From the NCBI GenBank assembly GCA_017434855.1, contig JAFRUA010000058.1:1-36633 (forward strand): 36,633 bases of DNA, in the 5' to 3' direction. This DNA comes from Clostridia bacterium. GTDB lineage: Bacteria > Bacillota > Clostridia > Oscillospirales > Acutalibacteraceae. The notes beneath the pieces were generated by a model. It was not told where the DNA came from. It did no database searches and saw only the letters and a list, made by a program, of their open reading frames with translations. The translations under genes were made by a program, and so were the position numbers. The number at the start of each line of letters is the position of its first letter. Within the stretch, counting starts at the first letter, position 1. This document shows, one piece after another, positions 29,896 to 36,633 of the stretch.

Positions 29896-30656
29896 GCGCG
29901 GCCCTCCTCTTTGTTTGCAAGCCGGTCGCTGCACCTGTCGTGAAGGTGCGCCAGCCCCAACGCGATCACCGGGAACAGACCGACGCCGGCCAGCACGAAC
30001 GGAATCATCAGCAGATAGGCCGCCGCAAGGTTCATTTCACGTCCCCTGCAAAGGATGTTCCAGAAAAAGTCCGGCCGAAAAAACGGGTAGGGAAAGAACG
30101 GCGGATCGATCAGGGCGCCGCGCGGGATGGAAAGCACCGAATAGACCAGCGGATAGACGGCGACCAGCGGCAGCTTCTTTTTGTTGATTTTGGCGTTCGT
30201 CGGCGGGAACAGGAACAGAAGGAACACAAACACGGGCATGACCATGTGGTTCAGCACCTGGGCGCATGTCAGCAAATTGTTCTGAAAGCCGCCCCACGTC
30301 AGCGGCGGCGACATGCCCAGCGGCAGACCGCCGCAATAGACAACGCCGGTCACCAGGATATAGGTCATCACGGTCAGGCGCACCATCGGGTGAAAAGCGA
30401 TCGGCTTTGCCCGCGCAAGGCCGAAAACGGCAAAGGCGAGGCAGAACAGATAGAAATACACATAGAGATTGGACTGGATCGTAAAATAGGACAAGAAGTT
30501 GAACCGGCCGTAATCCACGGCATAGTATTGCGGATCGTGTTTGAATTCATAGCAGACAATGCGCAAAACGGTGATGCCCAGACCGATCAGCGCCATGACA
30601 AGAAGCAAAATGCCGAAGGCTTTGTTTTTCATCAGCGGTCGTTCCTGCGTTGTCAT
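29892..30656 (-). CDS. Pr6Pr family (FAR-17a/AIG1-like) membrane protein
   Basis: 254 aa from the ATG at 30656 with GGGGTG 6 nt upstream; earlier in-frame ATGs (30662, 30704) are less well placed. About six membrane spans. NFLSYFTIQSNLYVYFYLF and NHMVMPVFVFLLFLF are typical of the Pr6Pr family, whose biochemical role in bacteria is not known to me; distant eukaryotic relatives AIG1/ADTRP are lipid-ester hydrolases. Position directly before GH5 suggests the two work at the membrane, but no evidence beyond coupling is seen. It has no clear promoter of its own and may be read from the upstream microprotein promoter. Confidence 0.82.
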   Translation of the reverse strand: MTTQERPLMKNKAFGILLLVMALIGLGITVLRIVCYEFKHDPQYYAVDYGRFNFLSYFTIQSNLYVYFYLFCLAFAVFGLARAKPIAFHPMVRLTVMTYILVTGVVYCGGLPLGMSPPLTWGGFQNNLLTCAQVLNHMVMPVFVFLLFLFPPTNAKINKKKLPLVAVYPLVYSVLSIPRGALIDPPFFPYPFFRPDFFWNILCRGREMNLAAAYLLMIPFVLAGVGLFPVIALGLAHLHDRCSDRLANKEEGRA

Positions 30657-30702
30657 TTTCATCACCCCTGTTTTCTTTACAGCTTCTTTTTCCGTGAACA
30701 GC

Positions 30703-30730
30703 AAAAGCCCGCACCGGGTTTGATGCGGAC
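30703..30730 (-). terminator. Hairpin after the 30-aa microprotein
   Basis: 7-bp stem (30707-30713 with 30724-30730, one G-T pair), 10-nt loop, then only four T, reading leftward. Probably leaky, letting some transcript continue into the Pr6Pr gene. Confidence 0.6.
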
Positions 30731-30747
30731 CTTGGTCAAAGATAAAC

Positions 30748-30840
30748 TTATCGGTTGAAAAGGAAAAACAGGATGCTCACAAAAAACGAAGAGATGACGT
30801 CCAGAATTCCGTCAACGGCTGTTTTGATGTTGTCAAACAT
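30748..30840 (-). CDS. 30-aa hydrophobic microprotein with its own promoter
   Basis: Begins MFDNIKTAVDGILDVIS and ends FFVSILFFLFNR. A charged, amphipathic first half is followed by a hydrophobic half ending in Asn-Arg, as in a single-span membrane peptide. Evidence for translation: a perfect AGGAGGG 6-8 nt before the ATG, a strong promoter 33 nt upstream (-10 at 30873-30878) and a hairpin after the stop. No homologue is recalled. It resembles in size and shape the small toxins of type I toxin-antitoxin pairs and other small membrane regulators, but no antisense RNA promoter was established. It may instead regulate the downstream Pr6Pr-GH5-nitrilase genes as a leader peptide. Confidence 0.6.
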   Translation of the reverse strand: MFDNIKTAVDGILDVISSFFVSILFFLFNR

Positions 30841-30872
30841 TTCAGTTCCCTCCTATATGTTTTTGCAAAATC

Positions 30873-30901
30873 ATTATAACACATCGTTTCGTCCGATACA
30901 A
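30873..30901 (-). promoter_or_regulatory. Sigma-A promoter of the microprotein gene
   Basis: TTGTAT (30896-30901), 17-nt spacer, TATAAT (30873-30878) with TG-n extension, reading leftward. Confidence 0.82.
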
Positions 30902-30930
30902 CACTTTTTTTTAAAATAAACCAAAGTGTT
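30900..30930. promoter_or_regulatory. Palindrome between divergent promoters
   Basis: AACACTTT (30900-30907) and AAAGTGTT (30923-30930) form an 8-bp dyad with a 15-nt AT-rich centre. It overlaps the edge of the leftward -35 and lies about 14 nt from the rightward -35 box, a typical place for a shared operator. Confidence 0.5.
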
Positions 30931-30943
30931 TGTTCGTTTTTTG

Positions 30944-30973
30944 TTGCCCGGATTTGAAAACCTGTGCTATAAT
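30944..30973 (+). promoter_or_regulatory. Sigma-A promoter of the GH43 gene
   Basis: TTGCCC (30944-30949), 18-nt spacer, TATAAT (30968-30973) with TG-n extension. Confidence 0.75.
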
Positions 30974-31011
30974 AGAAATAAAAAACGGCCATGCAAAAGG
31001 AGGCTGCCATC

Positions 31012-32298
31012 ATGTATCATCAGACGCCGGGGCTGAACCCGTTTTTGCCGTTCGACACCTATATCCCAGACGGGGAGCCCAAAGTGTTCGGGGACCGCAT
31101 CTATCTCTACGGCTCCTATGACCGGTTCGGCGCGGGGTATTGCAGCGACTGCTATCACGTCGTTTCCGCACCGCTGAGCGATTTGTCCGCCTGGACCGAC
31201 CACGGCGTCAGCTTTCGTACCGCTGACGTGCCCTGGTCAGACGCCGTGCTTTATGCCCCGGATGTTTTGTATCACAGGGGAAAGTACTATCTGTTCTTTT
31301 GTCTGTCGGACGATACCGAGGGCGTTGCCGAAAGCGACAGCCCGACCGGGCCGTTTGTCAACGCGCGGCAGATCAAGCTGAACGGGGAACCCATCCGCGG
31401 GATCGACCCCTCTGTGCTGGAGGACAATGGACACCTTTATTACACCTGGGGGCAGTTTCATCTGAATCTGGCGCAGTTGAACGACGACCTTTGCACTTTG
31501 AAACCGGAAAGCGTGCATACGGATGTTCTTTCAAACGCGCCGGGCTGTGCGGGCTTTCATGAGGGCTCTTCGCTGCGCAGGCTCGGCGACCGGTACTGCA
31601 TCATCTACGCTTCGGAATACACCGACGCCTTCCCGAACAACGGCGGCCGGCCGACCAAGCTGGACTATGCGCTGTCGTCGTCGCCCTTTGGCCCGTATGC
31701 GCGCCGGGGCACGGTGATCGACAATGCCGGCTGCGACCCGGCGTCGTGGAACAACCACGGGTCGATCGTCAAGGCAGGGGAGGACTGGTATGTGTTTTAT
31801 CACGCGTCGTCCAATAACTCCGCGTTTTCGCGGCGTGCGCGGGCGGAGCGCCTGACCGTGGACGAAGACGAGGGATTCATCCGGCAGGCCGTGCCCTCAA
31901 CAAACGGCTTTGTGCGGCTGCTGCAGCCAAAGCACATCACGTCGCCGGTCCATGCCGCCCGGTTTTTCGGCGGCGCGTATGTCACGGAAACAGAAGACGG
32001 CTGCTTTCCGTGCGTCGGGCTGAAAAACGGCGCGGGATTTGCGTTCAGTCCCGTTCTGTTTGCACCCGGCGCGTATGTGCTGCGGCTGACGTACCGCGCG
32101 GCGGCGGGCACGCATCTGTCGGTCCGGCTCGAAGAGACCGAGGCCGTTTCGGCGCCGCTGCCGCAGCGAACGGACTGGGGTGAAGCGGCGGTTGCATTCA
32201 CCGCGCCGGCGGGTGCGTACCCGCTGCAGCTGCAGGTTTTCGGCGACGGGGACGCGGACCTTTGCGCCATCGACGCATTCAGAATCGGGCGCCTTTGA
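31012..32298 (+). CDS. Glycoside hydrolase family 43 with C-terminal CBM6-like domain
   Basis: 428 aa from the ATG at 31012 with AAAGGAGG 8 nt upstream. The five-bladed propeller domain shows the three GH43 acids: base Asp20 in TYIPDGEPKVFGDRIYLYG, pKa-tuning Asp132 in RGIDPSVLED and acid Glu184 in GFHEGSSLRR. From about residue 310 a beta-sandwich follows (YVLRLTYRAAAGTHLSVRLE, FGDGDADLCAIDAFRIG), like a CBM6 module. No signal peptide, so it acts in the cytoplasm on imported oligosaccharides, probably xylo- or arabino-oligosaccharides. It is divergent from the GH5 unit; joint control through the 30900-30930 palindrome is plausible. Confidence 0.9.
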   Translation: MYHQTPGLNPFLPFDTYIPDGEPKVFGDRIYLYGSYDRFGAGYCSDCYHVVSAPLSDLSAWTDHGVSFRTADVPWSDAVLYAPDVLYHRGKYYLFFCLSDDTEGVAESDSPTGPFVNARQIKLNGEPIRGIDPSVLEDNGHLYYTWGQFHLNLAQLNDDLCTLKPESVHTDVLSNAPGCAGFHEGSSLRRLGDRYCIIYASEYTDAFPNNGGRPTKLDYALSSSPFGPYARRGTVIDNAGCDPASWNNHGSIVKAGEDWYVFYHASSNNSAFSRRARAERLTVDEDEGFIRQAVPSTNGFVRLLQPKHITSPVHAARFFGGAYVTETEDGCFPCVGLKNGAGFAFSPVLFAPGAYVLRLTYRAAAGTHLSVRLEETEAVSAPLPQRTDWGEAAVAFTAPAGAYPLQLQVFGDGDADLCAIDAFRIGRL

Positions 32299-32372
32299 AC
32301 GCGGTGCCATGGCATGCCGTTTGGCAATATGCAAGAAAAAGGGAAAAAACATGAAAAAGATTGTAGTACATC

Positions 32373-32401
32373 TTGACAAAAAAATCCGCAACAGGTAAAA
32401 T
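32373..32401 (+). promoter_or_regulatory. Sigma-A promoter of the large surface protein gene
   Basis: TTGACA (32373-32378), 17-nt spacer, TAAAAT (32396-32401). Confidence 0.85.
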
Positions 32402-32434
32402 GATTGTGAGCTATTATAGAAAGGGGACTTTTCT

Positions 32435-35400
32435 ATGAAAAAATCAGTTCAAAAGAATCTCAGACGCACCCTTTCCGTTTTCATGAGCCTGCTCATGCTC
32501 ATGACCGCGTGGGTATTCGTTGCGCCGACGAAGGCGAGCGCGGAGCAGGACATAGACGTCTGGCAGGGCGGCTGGAGCTACGACGGTTTTTCAAACAACC
32601 ACATTACGTCCGCGGACGGCTTCGCACAGTTTATCAACAACGTGGGCACCGGCACGTCCTATTCCGGCCAGACGATCTATCTGGACATCGATATCGACCT
32701 CAATGGTATCAACTTCGGCAACGGCGAAAACGGCAGCAACGTTTTTTACGACCGCAACAATTATTTTGAGGGTACCTTCGACGGCCAGGGTCATAACATT
32801 TTTGAATTCCGGATGACGAACGACGACCACCGCGTTGCGATGTTCCGCAGTGCCAGAAACGCAACGTTCAAGAATCTGACCGTTGACGGTATTTATGTTG
32901 ACGACATCAATAACAACGGCAGAAACGGCTTTGCCGTGATCGTCGGCTACGGCGACGGCAACCTGACGTTTGAAAACGTCCACCTCAAGAACGGTATCGT
33001 TTACGGCTATAACTACGTCGGCGGTCTGGTCGGCGAATACGGTGCGGACAATACGCTGCGCATCACCAATTGCTCAAGCGAAGTCACGATCCACGCCGAC
33101 AACAACCGCGCGGGCGGCATGGTCGGCCACGCCAAGGGCAGCGTCATCGCGAACGGCTGTACCAACACCGGTGAGATCTATGCCGGCTACAGCGACGCGG
33201 GCGGCATGGCAGGTTGGATCGAAGATGACGAATCCTCGTTCACAAACTGCTCCAATACCGGTAAAGTTTCTACGGACGCCTGCGCGGGCGGCATTTTCGG
33301 CTATTTCGGCTCCAAGAGTCAGGACAAGAAAATGACGCTGAGCGGCTGTGTCAATGAAGGCCAGATCGAATCGCGCGCCAAGGTCGGCGGCGGTATCGCC
33401 GGTATGCTCGACACGGACGCCGAGCATTCCATCGAAAACAACGTCAACCGCGGGTCTGTCTATGGCCGCGACGACGCGGGCGGCATCGTTGGCAGCAACA
33501 TCGGCAAAGGCATCTGGCGCAACAACAAAAACTACGGCAGCGTCCGCTGCGACAACGACAATGCCGGCGGCATCCTCGGTGACGTGGAAGATGACCAGAA
33601 CAAGTTCTACAACTGCTATAACACCGGCGAAATTACGGGCAAAAACTCCATCGGCGGTATCTTCGGCTACGGCCAGAACGCCAATCATGAATTCTACGAC
33701 TGCGGCAACAGCGGCGCCATCACGTCCACAAACGACGCGGCGGGCGGCATCTTCGGCTACGGCAACGAGAGCGAACCGATCATAGAACAGTGCTGGAACA
33801 TCGGCACCGTCAAAGCGTATAACGACGCCGGCGGTATTCTCGGCCGCACCTATCACCATTCTTACATCCGCCGTTGCTGGAACGCGGGCTCGATTGAAAC
33901 CTATAACCACAACGACAACGGCGCGCACGGCGGCATCGCCGGCCAGACCAGTGATCTGAGCGGCAGCTCCAACGATAACCCGAATATGACGGACTGCTTC
34001 AACTGGGGTCCCGTCTCCGGCGGCCGTGACGACGGCGGTCTGATCGGTAAGATCAAAGACGGCAGAACGCCGTATTACATCACAAATTCCTATAACGCGG
34101 GCCAGGTGACCGGCACCCGTCCGTTTGCGATCATCGCTTACGGCGGCAACGTGGGCAACAATGTGTATTATCTCAGCGGCGTTTCCATGGGTGACGCGCA
34201 GGGCACGGCCATCAGTGCCAGCGACCTGAGAAACTCGTCCGGCTTCTCCGGCAACTACTGCAAGAATACCTGGGGCGTCAAGATCGGCAGTACGACCTAT
34301 TATTATCCGATCCTGAACTGGTACCGCAACATGTTTATGTTCCATCTGAAATTCGTGGACGTTCCGAGCGGTACAAACGTCTACTGGGACGGTGAATACA
34401 ACAGCGCTTTTTATGCACCCAACCCGACCCGCAGAGGCTATACCACGGATCACTGGTTCCTGTCGACAGATGCGGGCAAGACCATCGCCATCCCGACAGA
34501 AATTGTCACCTGCGGCGTGACGCCGTGCACAGACGGCCTTCTTATGACACAGCATACAGACGATATCACAACGATTGACAATACGTCGGTGTTCAACCTG
34601 ACGTGGGAGAAAATCAAGCAGAAGCTTGACATGAATGCTGTGCTCAACGACGAATACAAGTTTGACAATATCGACTTCTTCACCGCAGACATTTATGTCA
34701 ACGGCGTCAAAGTCGCAGACGACGTCAATGATTTCTATGATGATCTTTATTTTGAGGACACATACGAGATCACGGATATCAAAGTTGCGGATGGCTACCG
34801 TTTCGTCGGTGCTTACACCGGCGAACATGAGGGCCGCCAGCAAAGCGGCCTCACCGGGCAGATGGATATCGACCTGATCGAAGTTGCCCCTGAATTTAAG
34901 ACGCTGCACACCGTCACCGTGACCCCGGGCACCGGCACGACCATCTCCGGTGTTGAGGCCGGTACCTATGCCTATGGCGACACGGTCACGATCACGGCGG
35001 CGGCCGAGACCGGTTATGACCAGACCGCCCCGGTGCTGAAGGTGAACGGCAGCGTTGCTGCAAGCGGCAGCACAATCACCATCACCGGCGACACAACGAT
35101 CACAACAGAGAATCTTACACTCAACACCTACACGCTCAACTTCTATAACGGCGACAACGAACATCCCTATGACACCCAGACCTATACCCACGGCGATGCC
35201 TTCACCGCGCCGGCTGATCCGACCTATAGCGACGGAACAGACGCAGATTATGAGTTCGTCGGCTGGGCTGCGGCTGCCTATCCCGATGAAGGCTGGGATG
35301 TGGAAGTTGATTTTCCGGAAACCGTCACCGCGAGCGCGAACTATTATTCGCTGTATGACGGCTTTGTGACCGTTACATGGAAAAACGGAGATGAAACGCT

Positions 35401-36633
35401 TGCCGGCCCAACCCGGACCATGGTCGGCACGGTGCCCGCGTACACCGGTGAAATGCCGACGACCGCGGACGCGCAGTATACCTATACCGCCATCGGTTGG
35501 AATACCGACCCGAACGCGACCACGGCGCTTGATCCCATGCCTGCGCTCGGCACAAGCAACACGATCTATTACGCAGTCTATGACAAGAATGACGAAGCGC
35601 ACCGCACCGTCAACAAATACACCATCACATGGAAAAACTGGGACGGTACCTTGCTGGCGACCGATGAGGTCGCATACGGCACGACCCCGGTTTACAGCGG
35701 TTCGGCGCCGACCAGAGAGGACGATGCGCAGTACCGCTATACCACCTATAGTTGGGATCCCATGATCGCTACGGTTTCCGGTCCGGCAACCTATACGGCG
35801 CAGTTTGACTATGTGATCAACACCTATACGATCACCTGGATCGACGGCGACGGCAACACGCTGGGAACCGATCCGTTCAGCTACGGCGAAACGCCTTCTT
35901 ACTATGGCCCAACCCCGACCAAGACTGCTACGGCGCAGTACACCTATGCGTTCAACAACACCTGGTCCCCGGCGATTGTCTCCGTGACCGGCGACGCAAC
36001 CTATACGGCGCAGTTTGATTCCTCAGAGAGATCGTACACCATCACCTGGCTGAACGACGACGATTCCGTGATCGACACCACCACCGTGGAATACGGCGTT
36101 GTACCGACCCATGCCAACGCAGCCAAAACTTCGACCGCAGAGTACACCTACACCTTCGCTGGCTGGACGCCGGAGGTTGTTGCCGTGACCGGTGACGCGA
36201 CCTATAAGGCGACCTTCACAAGTGCGAAGAACAGCTACACCATCACCTGGCTGAACGACGACGATTCCGTGATCGACACCACCACCGTGGAATACGGCGT
36301 TGTACCGACCCATGCCAACGCCGCCAAAGCCGCCACCGCAGAGTACACCTACACCTTCGCTGGCTGGACGCCGGAGGTTGTTGCCGTGACCGGTGACGCG
36401 ACCTACAAGGCGACCTTCACAAGTGCAAAGAACAGCTACACCATCACCTGGCTGAACGATGACGATTCCGTGATCGACACCACCACCGTGGAATACGGCG
36501 TTGTACCGACCCACGCCGACGCAGCCAAAGCCGCCACCGCAGAGTACACCTACACCTTCGCTGGCTGGACGCCGAGCGTGGTTGCCGTGACCGGTGACGC
36601 GACCTACAAGGCGACCTTCACAAGTGCAAAGAA
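32435..36633 (+). CDS. Giant secreted GLUG/InlB-repeat surface protein (3' end beyond window)
   Basis: At least 1399 codons, open to the right edge; I read the frame through without a stop. AAAGGGGA lies 7 nt before the ATG. The signal peptide is MKKSVQKNLRRTLSVFMSLL plus a hydrophobic core ending TKASAEQ. Residues about 35-560 are a GLUG-type beta-helix: repeated GGIxGxxxxx and CxNxGxV patterns such as YNTGEITGKNSIGGIFGYG. Then a linker with Flg_new/InlB-like motifs (about 620-1050), and from about 1060 five 65-70 aa repeats (YTITWxxxDG ... GDATYTAxF). Three of these, at 36035, 36236 and 36437, are almost identical with a 201-nt period. Likely a cell-surface or matrix adhesin; an anchor such as SLH or LPXTG would be outside the window. 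Confidence 0.93.
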   Translation, partial: MKKSVQKNLRRTLSVFMSLLMLMTAWVFVAPTKASAEQDIDVWQGGWSYDGFSNNHITSADGFAQFINNVGTGTSYSGQTIYLDIDIDLNGINFGNGENGSNVFYDRNNYFEGTFDGQGHNIFEFRMTNDDHRVAMFRSARNATFKNLTVDGIYVDDINNNGRNGFAVIVGYGDGNLTFENVHLKNGIVYGYNYVGGLVGEYGADNTLRITNCSSEVTIHADNNRAGGMVGHAKGSVIANGCTNTGEIYAGYSDAGGMAGWIEDDESSFTNCSNTGKVSTDACAGGIFGYFGSKSQDKKMTLSGCVNEGQIESRAKVGGGIAGMLDTDAEHSIENNVNRGSVYGRDDAGGIVGSNIGKGIWRNNKNYGSVRCDNDNAGGILGDVEDDQNKFYNCYNTGEITGKNSIGGIFGYGQNANHEFYDCGNSGAITSTNDAAGGIFGYGNESEPIIEQCWNIGTVKAYNDAGGILGRTYHHSYIRRCWNAGSIETYNHNDNGAHGGIAGQTSDLSGSSNDNPNMTDCFNWGPVSGGRDDGGLIGKIKDGRTPYYITNSYNAGQVTGTRPFAIIAYGGNVGNNVYYLSGVSMGDAQGTAISASDLRNSSGFSGNYCKNTWGVKIGSTTYYYPILNWYRNMFMFHLKFVDVPSGTNVYWDGEYNSAFYAPNPTRRGYTTDHWFLSTDAGKTIAIPTEIVTCGVTPCTDGLLMTQHTDDITTIDNTSVFNLTWEKIKQKLDMNAVLNDEYKFDNIDFFTADIYVNGVKVADDVNDFYDDLYFEDTYEITDIKVADGYRFVGAYTGEHEGRQQSGLTGQMDIDLIEVAPEFKTLHTVTVTPGTGTTISGVEAGTYAYGDTVTITAAAETGYDQTAPVLKVNGSVAASGSTITITGDTTITTENLTLNTYTLNFYNGDNEHPYDTQTYTHGDAFTAPADPTYSDGTDADYEFVGWAAAAYPDEGWDVEVDFPETVTASANYYSLYDGFVTVTWKNGDETLAGPTRTMVGTVPAYTGEMPTTADAQYTYTAIGWNTDPNATTALDPMPALGTSNTIYYAVYDKNDEAHRTVNKYTITWKNWDGTLLATDEVAYGTTPVYSGSAPTREDDAQYRYTTYSWDPMIATVSGPATYTAQFDYVINTYTITWIDGDGNTLGTDPFSYGETPSYYGPTPTKTATAQYTYAFNNTWSPAIVSVTGDATYTAQFDSSERSYTITWLNDDDSVIDTTTVEYGVVPTHANAAKTSTAEYTYTFAGWTPEVVAVTGDATYKATFTSAKNSYTITWLNDDDSVIDTTTVEYGVVPTHANAAKAATAEYTYTFAGWTPEVVAVTGDATYKATFTSAKNSYTITWLNDDDSVIDTTTVEYGVVPTHADAAKAATAEYTYTFAGWTPSVVAVTGDATYKATFTSAK
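36035..36633 (+). repeat. 201-bp tandem repeats in the surface protein gene
   Basis: Three units starting at 36035, 36236 and 36437, each 67 codons and nearly identical at DNA level; the third is cut by the window end after 197 nt. Two more diverged units precede (about 35620 and 35830). Near-identical DNA implies recent duplication or gene conversion and makes copy number unstable. Confidence 0.93.

Noticed and set aside
30748-30840. Proven type I toxin-antitoxin pair
   Set aside because: Size and hydrophobicity fit, but no convincing antisense RNA promoter was found within or opposite the gene; kept only as a possibility.
33074-35602. An 842-codon open frame on the minus strand
   Set aside because: It lies antisense to the surface protein, has biased valine/alanine-rich composition typical of the complement of a repetitive GC-rich gene, and no ribosome site or domain was seen.
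36035-36633. CRISPR or satellite repeat
   Set aside because: The 201-nt period is a multiple of three and lies in an open protein frame; this is a protein repeat.

Overview
The window looks like the chromosome of a GC-rich Gram-positive anaerobe of class Clostridia, most likely an Oscillospirales/Ruminococcaceae-type gut bacterium. Evidence: strong AGGAGG-type ribosome sites, sigma-A promoters with a regular 17-nt spacer, an IreB gene, a BMP-family nucleoside ABC transporter, an Fe-S serine dehydratase, lipoprotein signal peptides, and a large secreted protein with GLUG and InlB-type repeats. The taxonomy is inferred from gene content; no 16S gene is present.

Layout. 1-1.6 kb: the first codons of a leftward gene at the edge, then a leftward unit (Na/Pi transporter, a small Cys-rich protein, L-serine dehydratase) that runs to 3.3 kb. 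3.5-5.8 kb: leftward CapA-type lipoprotein and ispE (isoprenoid synthesis). 6.0-7.9 kb: rightward GPH-type sugar symporter with a large extra loop. 7.9-11.5 kb: leftward unit of acetyltransferase, P-loop kinase, alpha/beta hydrolase and a neutral-ceramidase-like secreted enzyme. 11.5-13.2 kb: a repeat-rich island. Two arrays of a short ATGATGTTGC-type motif alternating with mini-hairpins flank tRNA-Arg, a 99-aa gene, ireB and tRNA-Val. 13.2-19.1 kb: GNAT acetyltransferase, M20 peptidase, class I aminotransferase, a 108-aa beta-rich protein and ilvD.

19.2-24.9 kb is a coherent purine-salvage locus: xanthine phosphoribosyltransferase followed by a lipoprotein, ATPase and two permeases in the nupNOPQ order. 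25.1-27.8 kb holds a coupled pair, an alkaline-phosphatase-superfamily phosphodiesterase with a C-terminal LamG-like domain and a serine hydrolase. 27.9-30.7 kb is a leftward set: Pr6Pr-like membrane protein, membrane-anchored GH5 glycosidase and a nitrilase-family amidase. Upstream of it is an unlisted 30-codon hydrophobic microprotein with its own promoter, ribosome site and terminator, divergent from a GH43 glycosidase. The last 4.2 kb is the 5' part of a giant secreted repeat protein that stays open at the right edge.

The most unusual signals are the hairpin arrays around the tRNA island, the 30-aa microprotein with a palindrome in the divergent control region, the GPH symporter insertion, and the near-identical 201-bp repeats in the surface protein. 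No CRISPR array, phage, transposase or classical defence system is visible.
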